NCBI GenBank assembly: GCA_045602925.1
Contig: JAZSCN010000041.1
Span: forward strand, 62,001-126,000
Direction of reading: 5' to 3'
From: UBA7477 sp045602925
GTDB taxonomy: Bacteria; Bacillota; Clostridia; Oscillospirales; Ruminococcaceae
DNA: 64,000 bases
Positions 42,088 to 50,980 of the stretch are shown piece by piece (within the stretch, counting starts at the first letter, position 1; each line of letters begins with the position of its first letter). The notes under the pieces are model-generated. The model saw only the letters and a list, made by a program, of their open reading frames with translations, searched no databases and was not told where the DNA came from. Position numbers and translations under genes: made by a program.

Positions 42088-43524
42088 TTATTTTTCGACC
42101 GGAGTATAAAGTATTCTAATCTTAGGAAGCTTTTCGATTGTAGCATAGCTATTATACATTCCGTCCTCGATAGAAAGGTCATTTTCACCACTGGCAGGAG
42201 GGGCAAAAATCTTAAGTGTCATATCGCACTCGCCTTCTACCGGGGTTTCAAAAAATTCAGGCATAAGGTCTACAAACTTTGCCTTTGGTGACTTATAAAA
42301 CCACTTGCCGTTAAGCTCGAGCATAAGATTAGAATCATCCTCAAAATAGAGCTCGCAGAAATGTGGCTTGCCCTCAAAATGAATTGGAACGCAGATACCC
42401 TCGGCATCCTCGCTTGAGCCCCAACGAAGTGTTACAGGGAATGAAAGCTCCTCGCCCTGCGTCATACTAGGCTTAAAGTAGTCGTTATGGATAATCTCCT
42501 TATATGTTTTCATAACGGGCTGTTCGATACCTACATCGGCGTTATTTACGTCTTGAATTTCGAGGCCGAGTCTACCCCTGTCTCTAAACTGATAGAATGT
42601 AAAGCCTGAGAACCAATCGGCGTTTTCTTCCACAAGTATATCGCAGAACTCCTTAACCATATCACACTGGTCATACGGGCCTACTACGTCGCCGTCGGCA
42701 TTGAACTCGCTCATTACCATTGGCTTTGCCTGTCCGTCACAGATTTTTTTATAAAGCTCGAAGGCTAACTTTGTAAGGCCGTAGATAGTTTTTACGGAAC
42801 TTCTTGAATGGCTGCTTCCACCAGGCTCTGCGATATCATAAGGCCAGCCCCAATGGAGTGCCATATATCTATCAATCGAGAAAATGTCGGTTTCTCTTAC
42901 CGCCTGAGAAAACTCTTTTTGCTTAATAATCTCAGTTGCATCAAGTGACTTTACGCCATCGAGGCACAAAATCATCTTTACATTAGGGGCATACTCGTGG
43001 ACAATTCTTGTTACCCTACAGAAGAAGTCAGCAACCTCCTGGTAGCTTGCTCTCTTATTGAAGGAGAACCAATTACCTGTTGCCTCGTGATTAACTCTGA
43101 GGAACAGTCTACCGAATGTTCTAAGGTCCTTAGCAATAGCAATAATTCTTTCGTCATCGAGGTGTGGGTCCATAGTGATAGTGAGGGTAACGTCCTGGCC
43201 GTGACGTCTTATATCTCTCATGAAATTGAAAGGCTCGTCCTCGAGATTTCCACCAAGACCTCCCTTATATGGGAAATAGTCATCATAAGGATAATCCCAC
43301 TGGAATGACACGTTTGCATCCTTCATAACCTCGGAAATTCTACCCGGCCACTGCTCGTCGTACGGATAATAGCAATACATAAGGTTGATTGAACGATGAG
43401 GTCTACCCATTTTGCTGAGGATATAATCCTGGTTAACATACTCGCCTCTTTCAGAGCCGTCTCCTAAATCTACTGCACATTTAGCCGGCCCCATTTTTAC
43501 TGAATAGGCTTTAAATTCTGACAT
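42088..43524 (-). CDS. Cytoplasmic glycoside hydrolase, GH26-like (possible beta-mannanase)
   Basis: 478 residues from the ATG at 43524 (GGAGG 8 bases before). No signal peptide, so it should act on imported oligosaccharides. A TIM-barrel catalytic part covers about 1-355: the strand-4 motif RVNHEATGNW has the likely acid/base Glu147, matching RxxHExnGxW of GH26. The strand-7 motif MVMSEFN holds the likely nucleophile Glu273. The last 110 residues look like a small beta-sandwich. Substrate may be a manno-oligosaccharide, supported only by family and by nearby manA. Another clan GH-A family is possible. Confidence 0.65.
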   Translation of the reverse strand: MSEFKAYSVKMGPAKCAVDLGDGSERGEYVNQDYILSKMGRPHRSINLMYCYYPYDEQWPGRISEVMKDANVSFQWDYPYDDYFPYKGGLGGNLEDEPFNFMRDIRRHGQDVTLTITMDPHLDDERIIAIAKDLRTFGRLFLRVNHEATGNWFSFNKRASYQEVADFFCRVTRIVHEYAPNVKMILCLDGVKSLDATEIIKQKEFSQAVRETDIFSIDRYMALHWGWPYDIAEPGGSSHSRSSVKTIYGLTKLAFELYKKICDGQAKPMVMSEFNADGDVVGPYDQCDMVKEFCDILVEENADWFSGFTFYQFRDRGRLGLEIQDVNNADVGIEQPVMKTYKEIIHNDYFKPSMTQGEELSFPVTLRWGSSEDAEGICVPIHFEGKPHFCELYFEDDSNLMLELNGKWFYKSPKAKFVDLMPEFFETPVEGECDMTLKIFAPPASGENDLSIEDGMYNSYATIEKLPKIRILYTPVEK

Positions 43525-43542
43525 ACTGATAACCTCCATTAA

Positions 43543-46302
43543 TTATCTGATTACGACGCCACCACCGATGCCTGCGCCGGATTCGTTTATACACTTCACG
43601 ATTACTGAAATTTCTTTATTACCTACAAGTTCATCTGTTACCGGGATTTCGAGTGGTTGTCCCCAGAAATTAGAGCCATTGGTTATAAGCTTTCCATCGA
43701 CATAGACTTCATACTCGCCCCAGATTGAATAGAACTTAATTGTACACAGAGTTTCGCCGATTGTCTTTGGAATTTTAGCGTTGCATCTATATATGCCATA
43801 CTTGTCGATGTTATTATAAAACTTACTTGTATTCTCAAAGACGCTGACGGGCTCCATAGTATTCATATCATTATTGCTGAGCTTCACATTTACGTCGGGC
43901 TTTTGGGTGGTAAGTTCTGAAGAAAGCGTCCAATCAGACAGATAAATTTCGCTGATGCTTTCGATTGTAGAGATTGTTTCTCTCGCTGCACAATCCACAA
44001 GAGCTGAGCACTCGCCATCGAGGAGATCGCTCAGGCAACCGACCTTGAGCTGTTTTGTTCCCGCTTTACAACGCACGACAGCCTGGCATTTGCCACCAAA
44101 AACGCTTCTTGTGGCACTATCAAAGGGTTCGTGACAATTAGGATTGCCGTTCGAAGTACCTATTACCTCGCCGCCTTCGGCGTAAATATTGATAGTAAAG
44201 TTTGCGTCAAAGACCTCATTGCCATCTTTATCTATGGCGATAAAGTCAACTAAAATTGCATCTGTACCGTCATTATACATGCTATTCTTTGACGGGATAA
44301 CCTTAACGCTTGCGACGTCGCCGGATGTTACGACCTTATGCTCTGCTATGAGTCTTCCGTTTTCATCAAAGCCGAGTAATTTAAGCTCGCCGGCTTCGAA
44401 CGGGACTTCCCAACAAGCTTGGTGCAGCTTATCGATATTCTTGATTCCCTGCGACCTGCCGTTTAAAACAAGCTCTGCTTTAGGGCAATTTGTGCAGGAC
44501 ATAATCTTTATTTGCTCGCCTTCTCTACCCTTATGATTCCAATGCGGGAGAAGATGACAGACAGGTTCTTTTGAGAAAATCGCTTTGCTTACCCAATAGC
44601 CACTTTTTTCAAAGCCACAGACATCCATCATACCAAAAAAGCTGGAGACAGATGGCCAGACACAAGGGGTTGGCTCACCGAGATAGTCAAAGCCTGTCCA
44701 CATAAAGCCACCCATTATATAATCTCTTGGCATAATCTCCTGCCAGGTTTGGCGAACTGTTGCGCCCCAATCGGCTGATTCCTCGTCGTAGTCGCATATG
44801 AGATTATTGTCAAGGTCAGTTTCAAGACAGCCTCGTACGGCAAAGTATGAAGTTGTTTCGGAAGCTACCACCGGGATATTCGGGTACTTTTTAGGAAAGT
44901 CACTATAAGTCCACATTTGGTAATTGATTCCGCAGATATCAAGCGAGGTGGCCGCTCCGTTATCTTCTAAAACTCCACCGTGCATAGCGCCTGTTACAAA
45001 TCTTGTATTATCGAGCTTATGGACCTCGGCACGCATATGTCTTGCCATTCTTTGTCCGTCATAGGTTGACTGTAGTGGTTCTTCATTAAAGAGCGAATAC
45101 ATAATAACACTTGGGTGATTTCTATCTCTTAGCACCATTTCTCTGAGCTGGGTTATATAGTCATCGCCCGTTTCAAAATTTCTGTTCTCATCCATAACGA
45201 GCATACCTAGCTTATCGCAGGCATCGAGCAATTCCTTATGAGGCATACCGTGTGCACATCTATATGCGTTAGAGCCCATTGACTTTAGCTTTTTAATTCT
45301 ATACTCGTGGATACTATCGGGCACGGCAACGCCTATTCCTCCGTGGTCCTGGTGGTTACAGGTGCCGTAGAGCTTGATTCTTCTGCCGTTTAGGAAGAAG
45401 CCTTTTTCGGCTGAGACCTCAATAGTTCTAAAGCCAAAGCAGACCTCCTCATCGTCGACACACTCGCCATTTTTCACAACAGAAACGACGCATTTATAGA
45501 GGTTTGGCGAATTTATATCCCAGAGCTTCGGCTCACTTAGTGTACCTGAGAGAGACAGCTTTTTATCTGAATACGCCAAGAGCTTTACACTTTCGGTTGC
45601 TACGATAACGGGGTTATTATACTCGTCGAAGATTTCTGCGACGGCCTCGACATTTTCGTCCTCATAGGAATGATTAGACAAGGTAATTTCTACATTAACA
45701 TTCCAATCTTCGCTATCTTCATTTTTAGTAGGCTTAACGAAAACCCCGTATCTAGCTACGCAAGTTTTATCCTTGGCTTCGAGGGTAACGTGTCTATAGA
45801 TACCTGCACCCTCGTACCACCAGCCTTCCCACTCGTCAGCTTCGACATACACTGCTAAAACATTGGGTTCGCCGCCGAAGTGTGCTCTATCGGATATATC
45901 GACACAAAACGGTGCGTACGAGGTATAATTACGCTTTAGCACAGAGCCGTTAAAATACACGGTAGCGTTCTTTGCAACGCCGTCAAAGGTGATAATAAGC
46001 TGTTTATTATCAAAGCTTTCATCCAGATAGAAGGCTTTTCTATACCAGGCGTTACCCTTGGTTTTATAGCCCCAAGAGGCGGTTGCGCTCTCATCAAACT
46101 TTGTTTTTACAGACCAGTCGTGTGGCAATGTGACCTTATCCCACTCACTAACGTTAAAGGCGGGTTGTGGGACGCCTCTACAAGAGCCTGCTTTAGAGCT
46201 ATTATAGATATCTCCGTGCTTATTATCGAGGTACTCATTGACATTACCCATACGGAACGACCAATCTTTATCCATTGAATAGATTTTTCTGACTCTACTC
46301 AC
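43543..46302 (-). CDS. Glycoside hydrolase family 2 enzyme (beta-galactosidase type)
   Basis: 919 residues, GTG start after AGAGGTG. Domain order is that of GH2: sugar-binding jelly roll (about 1-180, with LPHDWSVKTKFD and YFNGSVL), Ig-like (180-300), TIM barrel (300-600), then DUF4982-like and other beta domains to the end. Acid/base Glu407 in SLFNEEPL and nucleophile Glu482 in VASETTSYF. The GTCNHQDHGG segment near 313 is typical. No signal peptide, so cytoplasmic. Beta-galactosidase is the likeliest activity; beta-mannosidase or beta-glucuronidase cannot be excluded. It lies 18 bp before the GH26-like gene. Confidence 0.88.
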   Translation of the reverse strand: MSRVRKIYSMDKDWSFRMGNVNEYLDNKHGDIYNSSKAGSCRGVPQPAFNVSEWDKVTLPHDWSVKTKFDESATASWGYKTKGNAWYRKAFYLDESFDNKQLIITFDGVAKNATVYFNGSVLKRNYTSYAPFCVDISDRAHFGGEPNVLAVYVEADEWEGWWYEGAGIYRHVTLEAKDKTCVARYGVFVKPTKNEDSEDWNVNVEITLSNHSYEDENVEAVAEIFDEYNNPVIVATESVKLLAYSDKKLSLSGTLSEPKLWDINSPNLYKCVVSVVKNGECVDDEEVCFGFRTIEVSAEKGFFLNGRRIKLYGTCNHQDHGGIGVAVPDSIHEYRIKKLKSMGSNAYRCAHGMPHKELLDACDKLGMLVMDENRNFETGDDYITQLREMVLRDRNHPSVIMYSLFNEEPLQSTYDGQRMARHMRAEVHKLDNTRFVTGAMHGGVLEDNGAATSLDICGINYQMWTYSDFPKKYPNIPVVASETTSYFAVRGCLETDLDNNLICDYDEESADWGATVRQTWQEIMPRDYIMGGFMWTGFDYLGEPTPCVWPSVSSFFGMMDVCGFEKSGYWVSKAIFSKEPVCHLLPHWNHKGREGEQIKIMSCTNCPKAELVLNGRSQGIKNIDKLHQACWEVPFEAGELKLLGFDENGRLIAEHKVVTSGDVASVKVIPSKNSMYNDGTDAILVDFIAIDKDGNEVFDANFTINIYAEGGEVIGTSNGNPNCHEPFDSATRSVFGGKCQAVVRCKAGTKQLKVGCLSDLLDGECSALVDCAARETISTIESISEIYLSDWTLSSELTTQKPDVNVKLSNNDMNTMEPVSVFENTSKFYNNIDKYGIYRCNAKIPKTIGETLCTIKFYSIWGEYEVYVDGKLITNGSNFWGQPLEIPVTDELVGNKEISVIVKCINESGAGIGGGVVIR

Positions 46303-46338
46303 TTATAACACCTCTATGTATTATCAACACATAACTTA

Positions 46339-46366
46339 TGCCCGAAGCCGTAATTAGCAACGGGCA
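46339..46366 (-). other. Intercistronic hairpin before the GH2 gene
   Basis: 6-bp GC-rich stem TGCCCG/CGGGCA with a 16-base loop in the 88-base gap between the coiled-coil gene and GH2. No T run on the minus strand. No clear promoter found in this gap. Confidence 0.35.
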
Positions 46367-46390
46367 CAAGGACTTTTTTATTATTCTATC

Positions 46391-46852
46391 TTATCTCTTT
46401 GGCTTAGCGGCATCCTTGACAGCCTGCTTAGTTTCTCTTATATCGTTAAGATTTCTGATAAGGGCTCTTTCGGTCATTTCGAGCATCTCGCTCATATTCT
46501 GCGAAAGTGCATTCTTTATTTCTCTATCCATCTTATAAGCCTGAGCTGTAATATCGTTAGCAATTTCTCTGGCCTTCTTGGTGATTGCGTCGTTAGCTAC
46601 AAGAATCTTAGCTCTTTCTTCGGCCTTAGCGACAATCTCCTCTGCCTTTTTATTAGCATCGGCAATTATCTTAGCTCTATCGGCTAAAGTTTCCTTAGCT
46701 CTCTTGATTTCAGGAGGCATATTATAACGCATATTGTCGATAAATTCACGCATTTTATCGACCTCGATTGTTACCTTCTTACTATTGAACATTACAGGAC
46801 TTGCGTTATCGAGCATATCGTCCATTAAATCCAAGATTTCATCAATTGTCAT
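46391..46852 (-). CDS. Coiled-coil protein downstream of coaD
   Basis: 153 residues, almost entirely helical and highly charged. The N-terminal MTIDEILDLMDDMLDNA and a PPEIKRAKETLADRAKIIADANKKAEEIVAKAEERA stretch give a long coiled coil similar to V-type ATPase E/H-like stalk subunits or DivIVA-like proteins. A homologue in this position, often labelled ATPase, is common beside coaD in clostridia (from memory). No ATP-binding motif is present, so that label is misleading. AAGGAG site; 17 bp after coaD. Confidence 0.7.
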   Translation of the reverse strand: MTIDEILDLMDDMLDNASPVMFNSKKVTIEVDKMREFIDNMRYNMPPEIKRAKETLADRAKIIADANKKAEEIVAKAEERAKILVANDAITKKAREIANDITAQAYKMDREIKNALSQNMSEMLEMTERALIRNLNDIRETKQAVKDAAKPKR

Positions 46853-46869
46853 TTTAATCTTCTCCTTTA

Positions 46870-47367
46870 TTATTTATTCCTTTTAAGTCTATCGGTTATT
46901 ATATCGTGTACCTGTGCAGGTACAAAGCTACTTATATCGCCACCGAACCTTGCAATCTCTTTAACAAGGCTTGAGCTCAGGTAGAGGTTCTTCTCACTTG
47001 TTGTAAGAAAGACTGTTTCGGCACTATCATAGAGCTTTTTATTTGCAAGTGCCATAGAAAACTCATATTCAAAGTCTGTTACAGCTCGAAGTCCTTTGAC
47101 AATTGCTGTAGCTTTTCTATCCTTGAGATAGTCAGCCAAGAGGCCGTCCCAGCAATCTACAACGACGTTATCCATACCATCCATATCCTTAATAACGGCA
47201 TTTATCATTCCGATTCTCTCCTCGACGGAGAATGATGGGTTCTTCTGCGTATTAAAGGAAACCAGCACTATAACCTTCTCAAAGAGTGAGGCTGCTCGCT
47301 CGATAATATCCAAGTGGCCTAAGGTTATTGGGTCAAAGCTACCAGGACAGACAGCAATTTTTCTCAT
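46870..47367 (-). CDS. coaD: Phosphopantetheine adenylyltransferase
   Basis: 165 residues, fourth step of coenzyme A synthesis. Nucleotidyltransferase motif GSFDPITLGHLDII at 9-22 containing the T/HxGH signature; VKGLRAVTDFEYEFSMALAN near 88-107; and YLSSSLVKEIARFGGDISSFVP near 127-148 for ATP phosphate binding. Length is typical. It follows rsmD with a 4-bp gap, the usual arrangement in Firmicutes. Confidence 0.97.
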   Translation of the reverse strand: MRKIAVCPGSFDPITLGHLDIIERAASLFEKVIVLVSFNTQKNPSFSVEERIGMINAVIKDMDGMDNVVVDCWDGLLADYLKDRKATAIVKGLRAVTDFEYEFSMALANKKLYDSAETVFLTTSEKNLYLSSSLVKEIARFGGDISSFVPAQVHDIITDRLKRNK

Positions 47368-47371
47368 TCTA

Positions 47372-47923
47372 TCACTCCTCCGTTTCAGGCTTTTTATACA
47401 CTGTAAGAGCTATTTTTCCATACTTATAGGTTTTCTTCTTAAAAAGCGTACCGTATTCTTCTGGAAGCTCAAGCTCTTTTTCATGCTCGCACACGACTAT
47501 TCCTCTATCGCTCATTATTTTTTCAAGCAGTGGCATAATTTTATTGATCGCACCACTTCTATATGGTGGGTCGACAAAAGCGATGTCGATTTCCTTCTTA
47601 GCAATCTTAAGATACTCCCAAGCGTCCATATTAAGTATTCTTGCTCTATCGCTGAACTTACAAGACAATACGTTTTCTTTAACAACGCTTAGGGCTTCTC
47701 TATTATTTTCTACAAAAACACAATGTGCAGCGCCACGGCTGATAGCTTCGATGCCGAGCTGGCCGCTTCCTGCATACAAGTCGAGTACATTAGCGCCCGG
47801 CACATCAAACTGTATAATTGAGAAGATTGCCTCCTTAACCATATCGGTGGTTGGGCGAGTAATTTCATCGCCGTCGAGTGCCAAAAGTTTTTTACCTCTG
47901 GCTTCACCTGTAATAACTCTCAT
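47372..47923 (-). CDS. rsmD: 16S rRNA (guanine-966-N2)-methyltransferase
   Basis: 183 residues. SAM motif VLDLYAGSGQLGIEAISRGA near 43-62 and catalytic DPPYRSG near 118. The N-terminus MRVITGEARGKKL matches the family, so the ATG at 47923 is the right start. However, that ATG has no ribosome site. A strong AAGGAG lies in front of an in-frame ATG at 47950 whose third codon is TAA, so translation would have to reinitiate or start weakly. First gene of the rsmD-coaD-coiled-coil-GH2-GH26 unit. Confidence 0.93.
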   Translation of the reverse strand: MRVITGEARGKKLLALDGDEITRPTTDMVKEAIFSIIQFDVPGANVLDLYAGSGQLGIEAISRGAAHCVFVENNREALSVVKENVLSCKFSDRARILNMDAWEYLKIAKKEIDIAFVDPPYRSGAINKIMPLLEKIMSDRGIVVCEHEKELELPEEYGTLFKKKTYKYGKIALTVYKKPETEE

Positions 47924-47941
47924 AATATATTCATCATGCTT

Positions 47942-47950
47942 TTAGGGCAT
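47942..47950 (-). CDS. Two-codon upstream open reading frame before rsmD
   Basis: ATG-CCC-TAA with AAGGAG four bases before the ATG, in frame with rsmD and ending 18 bases before its start. It carries the only good ribosome site of the rsmD leader. It is either a real mini-frame for reinitiation or a trace of a lost start codon. Confidence 0.45.
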   Translation of the reverse strand: MP

Positions 47951-47992
47951 AATACTCCTTCCGTTTCATTTACACATACCTATACACTATAT

Positions 47993-48021
47993 ATTATAAT
48001 ACATTTGAGACGCTTTGTCTA
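47993..48021 (-). promoter_or_regulatory. rsmD operon promoter
   Basis: TAGACA, 17 bp, TATAAT on the minus strand; leader of about 60 bases. Confidence 0.75.
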
Positions 48022-48068
48022 TAACATTTTTAACGAAATACTAGCCTTTATATTGGATAAAAGCACAA

Positions 48069-48106
48069 AAAACGTGTTGCTCAGGCATTTTAGAGCAACA
48101 CGTTTT
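48069..48106. terminator. uvrA terminator
   Basis: Perfect 14-bp inverted repeat (48069-48082, 48093-48106); on the minus strand its arm ends in a T run directly after uvrA. Confidence 0.9.
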
Positions 48107-48127
48107 GACTCTTATAATACAAAAATT

Positions 48128-50950
48128 CTAAAGATACTTTTTTAGATACTCGCCCGTATAAGAGCTCTTACAATTAGCTATTTGTTCCGGCGTTCCCTCG
48201 GCGACGATATTACCGCCCTTATCTCCGCCCTCGGGGCCGATATCTATGATATGGTCAGAGGTTTTGATAACATCGAGGTTATGCTCGATAACGAGCACGG
48301 TATTTCCTCCGTCGCAGAGTCTATGGAGCACCTCGACAAGCTTATGCACGTCGGCTGTATGCAGACCCGTAGTAGGTTCGTCTAGGATATAGAAGGTTCT
48401 GCCTGTACTTCTCTTTGAAAGCTCGGTAGCAAGCTTGACTCTCTGGGCTTCGCCACCTGAAAGTGTTGTAGCGGGCTGTCCAATCTTTACATAGCCGAGT
48501 CCTACCTCATACAGGGTACGGAGCTTTCTTTCAATCTTAGGGTGATTCTTAAAGAACTCGAGTCCTTCTTCTACTGTCATTTCGAGGACATCATAAATGT
48601 TCTTACCCTTATACTTTACGTCGAGAGTTTCTCTGTTAAAGCGCTTTCCGCCACACACCTCGCAAGGCACATAGACATCGGGTAAAAAGTGCATTTCAAT
48701 CTTTATAATTCCGTCGCCCTGGCAGGATTCGCATCTTCCTCCTCTTACATTGAAGGAAAATCTGCCTGCGTTATAGCCCTTCATTTTTGCATCGGCAGTT
48801 TCTGCATAGAGGTCTCTTATATCGTTGAAAACGCCCGTATAGGTTGCAGGGTTTGAGCGAGGGGTTCTGCCAATCGGTGACTGGTCGATGCTTATGACCT
48901 TATCGAGATGCTCTACTCCCAGAAGCTCGTCGAACTTACCCGGATGGGTTTTAGCTCTGTTAAGTCTGCCTGCGAGCTCCTTATAGATAATCTCGTTAAC
49001 GAGGCTTGATTTACCACTTCCTGACACGCCTGTAACGGCAGTAAATGTGCCAAGTGGGATTTTAACTGTAAGGTTTTTGAGGTTATTCTGCTTTGCACCG
49101 ACGACTGTTAAGAACTCACCACTACCCTTTCTTCTCTCCTGTGGGACAGGAATTTTACGCTTACCGCTAAGATACTGACCTGTAATAGATTCTTCGACCT
49201 TTATAATATCCTCAATGGTACCCTGTGCGACGATTTCGCCACCATGGACACCCGGGCCCGGGCCGATATCGACGATATGGTCTGCGCATCGCATTGTATC
49301 CTCATCGTGCTCTACGACGATAAGCGTATTTCCTATATCACGCAGGTGCTTGAGTGTTGCGATAAGCTTATCGTTATCTCTTTGGTGCAGGCCGATTGAT
49401 GGCTCGTCGAGGATATAAAGCACGCCAACGAGCGATGAACCAATCTGTGTAGCGAGGCGTATTCTTTGGCTTTCTCCACCTGAGAGGGTGCCTGCTGACC
49501 TTGAGAGTGTAAGATATTCGAGTCCGACGCTTTGCAAGAATCCGAGTCTTGCTTTAATCTCTTTTATGATTCTCTCGCCTATCATAGCTTCCTTAGTAGT
49601 AAGCTCGAGGTTATCAAAGAAGCTCAGCGCATCTGAAACTGACATATCACAAAGCTGGGCAATATTCTTATTGCAGACTGTTACTGAGAGTGCTTCGGGG
49701 CTAAGTCTTTTACCGTTACAGTCGGGGCAATTCTCCTCTGACATACAGCTTTCTATATCGGCTCTTGACCAATCGCTTGTAGTTTCGTCATAGCGTCTTT
49801 GGAGGTTATTTATAACGCCTTCGAACTCGGCAGAATACTTACTCACGCCAAACTCTGTTCTTCTTTCCATATCGAGCTTTTGCCCCATTGTTCCATAGAG
49901 AAAAATATCGATTGCGTCTTGTGGAAGGTCCTTGACGGGAGTATTAAGGTCGATTTTATACTTCTTTGAGATACCTCTATAGTACATCATAGCAATAGAG
50001 CTTTCATCGAGGCTATTCCAACCGCTTGCTTTTATAGCTCCCTGTGCGATTGAGAGATTCTTGTTAGGAATAATCAAATCCGGGTCGAGCTTTTTGAACA
50101 CGCCGAGTCCTGCGCACTTCTTGCAAGCACCAAACGGGCTATTGAAGGAGAACATTCTTGGGTTAAGCTCTTCAATTGAGATGTTATGCTCTGGGCAGGC
50201 ATAGCTTTGAGAGAAAAGCATTTCCTCGCCATCTATGACATCCACGCCGATAAGTCCACCTGTGAGCGACGAGATGACCTCGATACTATCGGTAATTCTT
50301 GAGCGAATGCCTTCCTTGATGATTATTCTATCGACGATAATATCGATATTATGCTTTTTATTCTTATCTGGCTTAATTTGTTCTGAGAGGTCGTAGGTTA
50401 TGCCGTCTACTCTGACTCTAACGTAGCCTGAGCGTCTTGCGCTATCGAGCTCCTTCTGGTATTCGCCCTTCTTACCTCTGGCGATTGGTGCTAAAAGCTG
50501 GAGCTTTGTGCCTTCCGGCAATTCTAAAATCTTATCGACAACCTGGTCGACAGACTGCTGTCTTATTTCTCTTCCGCAGACAGGACAATGTGGCACGCCT
50601 ATTCTGGCGTACAACAGTCTGAGATAGTCATAAATTTCGGTAACTGTACCGACAGTTGAACGTGGGTTTTTGGATGTAGTTTTCTGGTCGATAGAAATAG
50701 CCGGTGAAAGTCCTTCTATTGTATCGACATCCGGTTTATCCATTTGTCCTAAAAACATTCTTGCGTACGACGAGAGGCTCTCTACATATCTTCTTTGTCC
50801 GTCGGCATAGATTGTATCGAATGCGAGAGAGGATTTTCCTGAGCCTGAAAGACCTGTCATAACGATGAGCTTATCTCTTGGCAGGGTTACACTGATATTC
50901 TTAAGATTATGCTCTCTGGCACCCTTTATAATAATTTCTTTACTTTGCAT
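48128..50950 (-). CDS. uvrA: Excinuclease ABC subunit A
   Basis: 940 residues, the usual length. DNA-damage recognition ATPase of nucleotide excision repair. Two ABC modules: Walker A GLSGSGKSSLAFDT near 33-46 and GVSGSGKSSLVNEI near 641-654; signatures LSGGESQRIRLA near 486 and LSGGEAQRVKLA near 828. Zinc motifs CPVCG near 121, CPEH...CKKC in the insertion and the CESCQGDG...CEVCGGKRF segment near 740-767. Last gene of the radC-uvrB-uvrA unit. Confidence 0.98.
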   Translation of the reverse strand: MQSKEIIIKGAREHNLKNISVTLPRDKLIVMTGLSGSGKSSLAFDTIYADGQRRYVESLSSYARMFLGQMDKPDVDTIEGLSPAISIDQKTTSKNPRSTVGTVTEIYDYLRLLYARIGVPHCPVCGREIRQQSVDQVVDKILELPEGTKLQLLAPIARGKKGEYQKELDSARRSGYVRVRVDGITYDLSEQIKPDKNKKHNIDIIVDRIIIKEGIRSRITDSIEVISSLTGGLIGVDVIDGEEMLFSQSYACPEHNISIEELNPRMFSFNSPFGACKKCAGLGVFKKLDPDLIIPNKNLSIAQGAIKASGWNSLDESSIAMMYYRGISKKYKIDLNTPVKDLPQDAIDIFLYGTMGQKLDMERRTEFGVSKYSAEFEGVINNLQRRYDETTSDWSRADIESCMSEENCPDCNGKRLSPEALSVTVCNKNIAQLCDMSVSDALSFFDNLELTTKEAMIGERIIKEIKARLGFLQSVGLEYLTLSRSAGTLSGGESQRIRLATQIGSSLVGVLYILDEPSIGLHQRDNDKLIATLKHLRDIGNTLIVVEHDEDTMRCADHIVDIGPGPGVHGGEIVAQGTIEDIIKVEESITGQYLSGKRKIPVPQERRKGSGEFLTVVGAKQNNLKNLTVKIPLGTFTAVTGVSGSGKSSLVNEIIYKELAGRLNRAKTHPGKFDELLGVEHLDKVISIDQSPIGRTPRSNPATYTGVFNDIRDLYAETADAKMKGYNAGRFSFNVRGGRCESCQGDGIIKIEMHFLPDVYVPCEVCGGKRFNRETLDVKYKGKNIYDVLEMTVEEGLEFFKNHPKIERKLRTLYEVGLGYVKIGQPATTLSGGEAQRVKLATELSKRSTGRTFYILDEPTTGLHTADVHKLVEVLHRLCDGGNTVLVIEHNLDVIKTSDHIIDIGPEGGDKGGNIVAEGTPEQIANCKSSYTGEYLKKYL

Positions 50951-50980
50951 AAAAGCTTACCTTTCATTAAAACCTTAAAG

